Source: Trichuris trichiura (Eukaryota; Nematoda; Enoplea; Trichinellida; Trichuridae). From it: DNA of 64,000 nt. Positions within the stretch are counted from its first letter, which is position 1. Each line of letters opens with the position of its first letter. Below are positions 62,466 to 64,000 of the stretch, in pieces. The notes under the pieces are model-generated. The model was not told the origin of the DNA, made no database searches, and saw nothing but the letters and a program-made list of their open reading frames with translations. The position numbers and the translations under genes were made by a program. The stretch covers positions 558,001 to 622,000 of the forward strand of contig JBAJFE010000018.1 of NCBI GenBank assembly GCA_037903355.1, written 5' to 3'.

Positions 62466-62869
62466 TTAACCCTGGCAGTGGTTGATTTGCTTCAATGGGT
62501 ACCCATAGCATCCGATCAGCGGATGTTTTTCTGCTTAATTGACTTTACAGGAGTTGCTTGGATAAAATGGCTATTGCTTTTATGAAAGCTTCATGTTTCC
62601 CCTTAGCTATATTGCGTGCTTTATTGTGTGAACGAAAAAACTATCATTCAACGTGCGCTTCAATCGGTCATAATTTGAATAGTTAGTTTGCATAGTTTCG
62701 ACTGCTTAATTTAGCGTTTGAAGCTGTTTCAAGTGAAAAGATGCAATGATACACCTTCGTTGAAATAAATTCATTAAAACTGACCTCGTTGAGGCAAGTG
62801 GATTGGGCTTTAAACATAGTACATCTTTTGAAGACTTAAACATCGGTGCGGTAGAGATTGGGACTGAGA

Positions 62870-64000
62870 TTTTATTTTAAAAGAAAGTTTTCACACCATT
62901 GCTATTTCACAATGCAACTTAGTCAGATGCGCAGACGCAGTTTACTTCATTTTCATGACTCCAATAACAATGAATTTATATAGAAGCGGGTAAATTGAAA
63001 AGGTTAAAAATCTTTCAAGAGAATGATACATGGATTCATACTTATCGTATCTGTCATGAGAAAACTGTTGGAAAATCAGAGCGATGAGTACATCCTATAC
63101 ATTTCCATTTGTTTAAGAAAGTAAAGGATTCTTTCTATTCATCTATTTATGCAAATGATTTTTGCAGCTATTGAATATTTTTCTAATATTCAGTGCTGAA
63201 TTCGCCAATCTGTCCTATGCTAATTCAACTGTCAAAGCTTCCTATCGAATTCGATAGTAATAAAGTTGTATTGAAGTGCTATAATGGTAATGTTGAGCAG
63301 AAAGCGGAGAAATGGACAGTTCAACGTTTACAAGTTTTATGACTCGGTTGAATGGAATAGCTTGTTGTTCATATCGCTTCCGTCACATGGTTACGTTTAC
63401 CCCTGAAAACGATAAGCAGTGAAGTGACTGTGTTCATTATCATAAATAGCTACGCTTAGTCAGTGTTCAATTAATCATGGTTGGTAACAATGGAAATTAG
63501 CATAATCATCTAATCAGCCTTTCTCCAGGAAGTCCTTCCTTACATTTATGCTTAAGTGCTGCAGTAATGAACTCAGCCTATGTCCAAATGTGGAAGCAAT
63601 GCTAAATGTATTGAATAACGTTATTTGATCTGGGCCTGACGAAAAATGCTGTCAGCGGCTTAGGCAGATGCTTCTAATTATGAGAAGTTTACATATTGTG
63701 AAAGTTATTATTGCTTAGTAGCTGAGTAAGAAGTCAATGACTTCTTAGAGGTAGCCTACATTTTACTGTCGCTGAATTGAGGCACCCATTGAATATGATC
63801 ATTTATCTATAACTTCAAATTATCAGCCAACAGCTGCTTTACATAATTAAAGTTGTTATGTACTAGTTGGGTATGAGTTGAGAAAAATGAATTGGAGCTC
63901 CGTTATGATGTAAAGCTTTTCTTTATTGTTCCTACAGTTTAGTGATTGGTTAACGAGAACGCGAATCACAACAGGTTGCCGCAATAGGTCATTCAGAGGG
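62870..64000. repeat. Right arm of a large inverted repeat, cut by the window end
   Basis: This is the reverse complement of 60564-61886 minus the Penelope insertion. The last 20 bases of the window match the left arm at 60564, so the repeat probably continues beyond 64000. Confidence 0.93.

Overview
This is a eukaryotic window. It carries spliced genes with GT-AG introns, many of them only 33-60 bp, on both strands, mixed with a few introns of 1.5-4 kb. The gene content is animal: a ZO-1 type tight-junction scaffold with a ZU5 domain, a Neto-like CUB/LDLa receptor, a rhodopsin-like GPCR, VPS4, NAA35 and an AF9/ENL YEATS protein. Short introns, compact spacing, a GPCR nested in an intron and a Penelope-like element suggest a nematode. 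A clade I (Trichuris-like) worm is my guess from general character only. No rRNA, tRNA, operon leader or CRISPR was found.

Layout. (1) 549-14041 (+): ZO-1/TJP homologue, 24 exons recovered and 5' incomplete. A long intron holds a microsatellite, a palindromic Penelope remnant and a MITE. (2) 14042-22721: gene-poor repeat region with an 81-bp coding minisatellite, decayed element sequence, a TTGACG minisatellite and a MITE. (3) 22722-28210 (-): VPS4, 11 exons, complete. Its 3.6-kb GC-AG intron hosts an intronless GPCR (25002-25979, +). (4) 29879-40643 (+): NAA35/MAK10, the NatC auxiliary subunit, 18 exons, complete. One intron carries a 2.3-kb antisense Penelope-like element with a 14-bp target duplication, followed by a MITE. 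(5) 40922-46295 (-): AF9/ENL homologue, convergent with NAA35, 4 exons including another GC-donor intron. (6) 50684-58002 (+): Neto-like receptor, 9 exons, complete from signal peptide to cytoplasmic tail. (7) 58003-64000: two small unrecognised two-exon genes and a large inverted repeat (arms about 1.1 kb) that surrounds the second gene and reaches the window end.

The genes do not form one pathway. They are housekeeping (VPS4 in ESCRT-III disassembly, NAA35 in co-translational N-terminal acetylation, AF9/ENL in acyl-histone reading) and cell-surface or junction functions (ZO-1, Neto-like, GPCR). The most unusual material is in the repeats. There are three Penelope-derived insertions at different stages, all with the same hammerhead-like end motif, three copies of a foldback element, and a minisatellite ORF packed with TGACGTCA palindromes. 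Exon models were built by hand from protein similarity remembered at family level plus splice signals. Reading phase is consistent through every multi-exon model listed.
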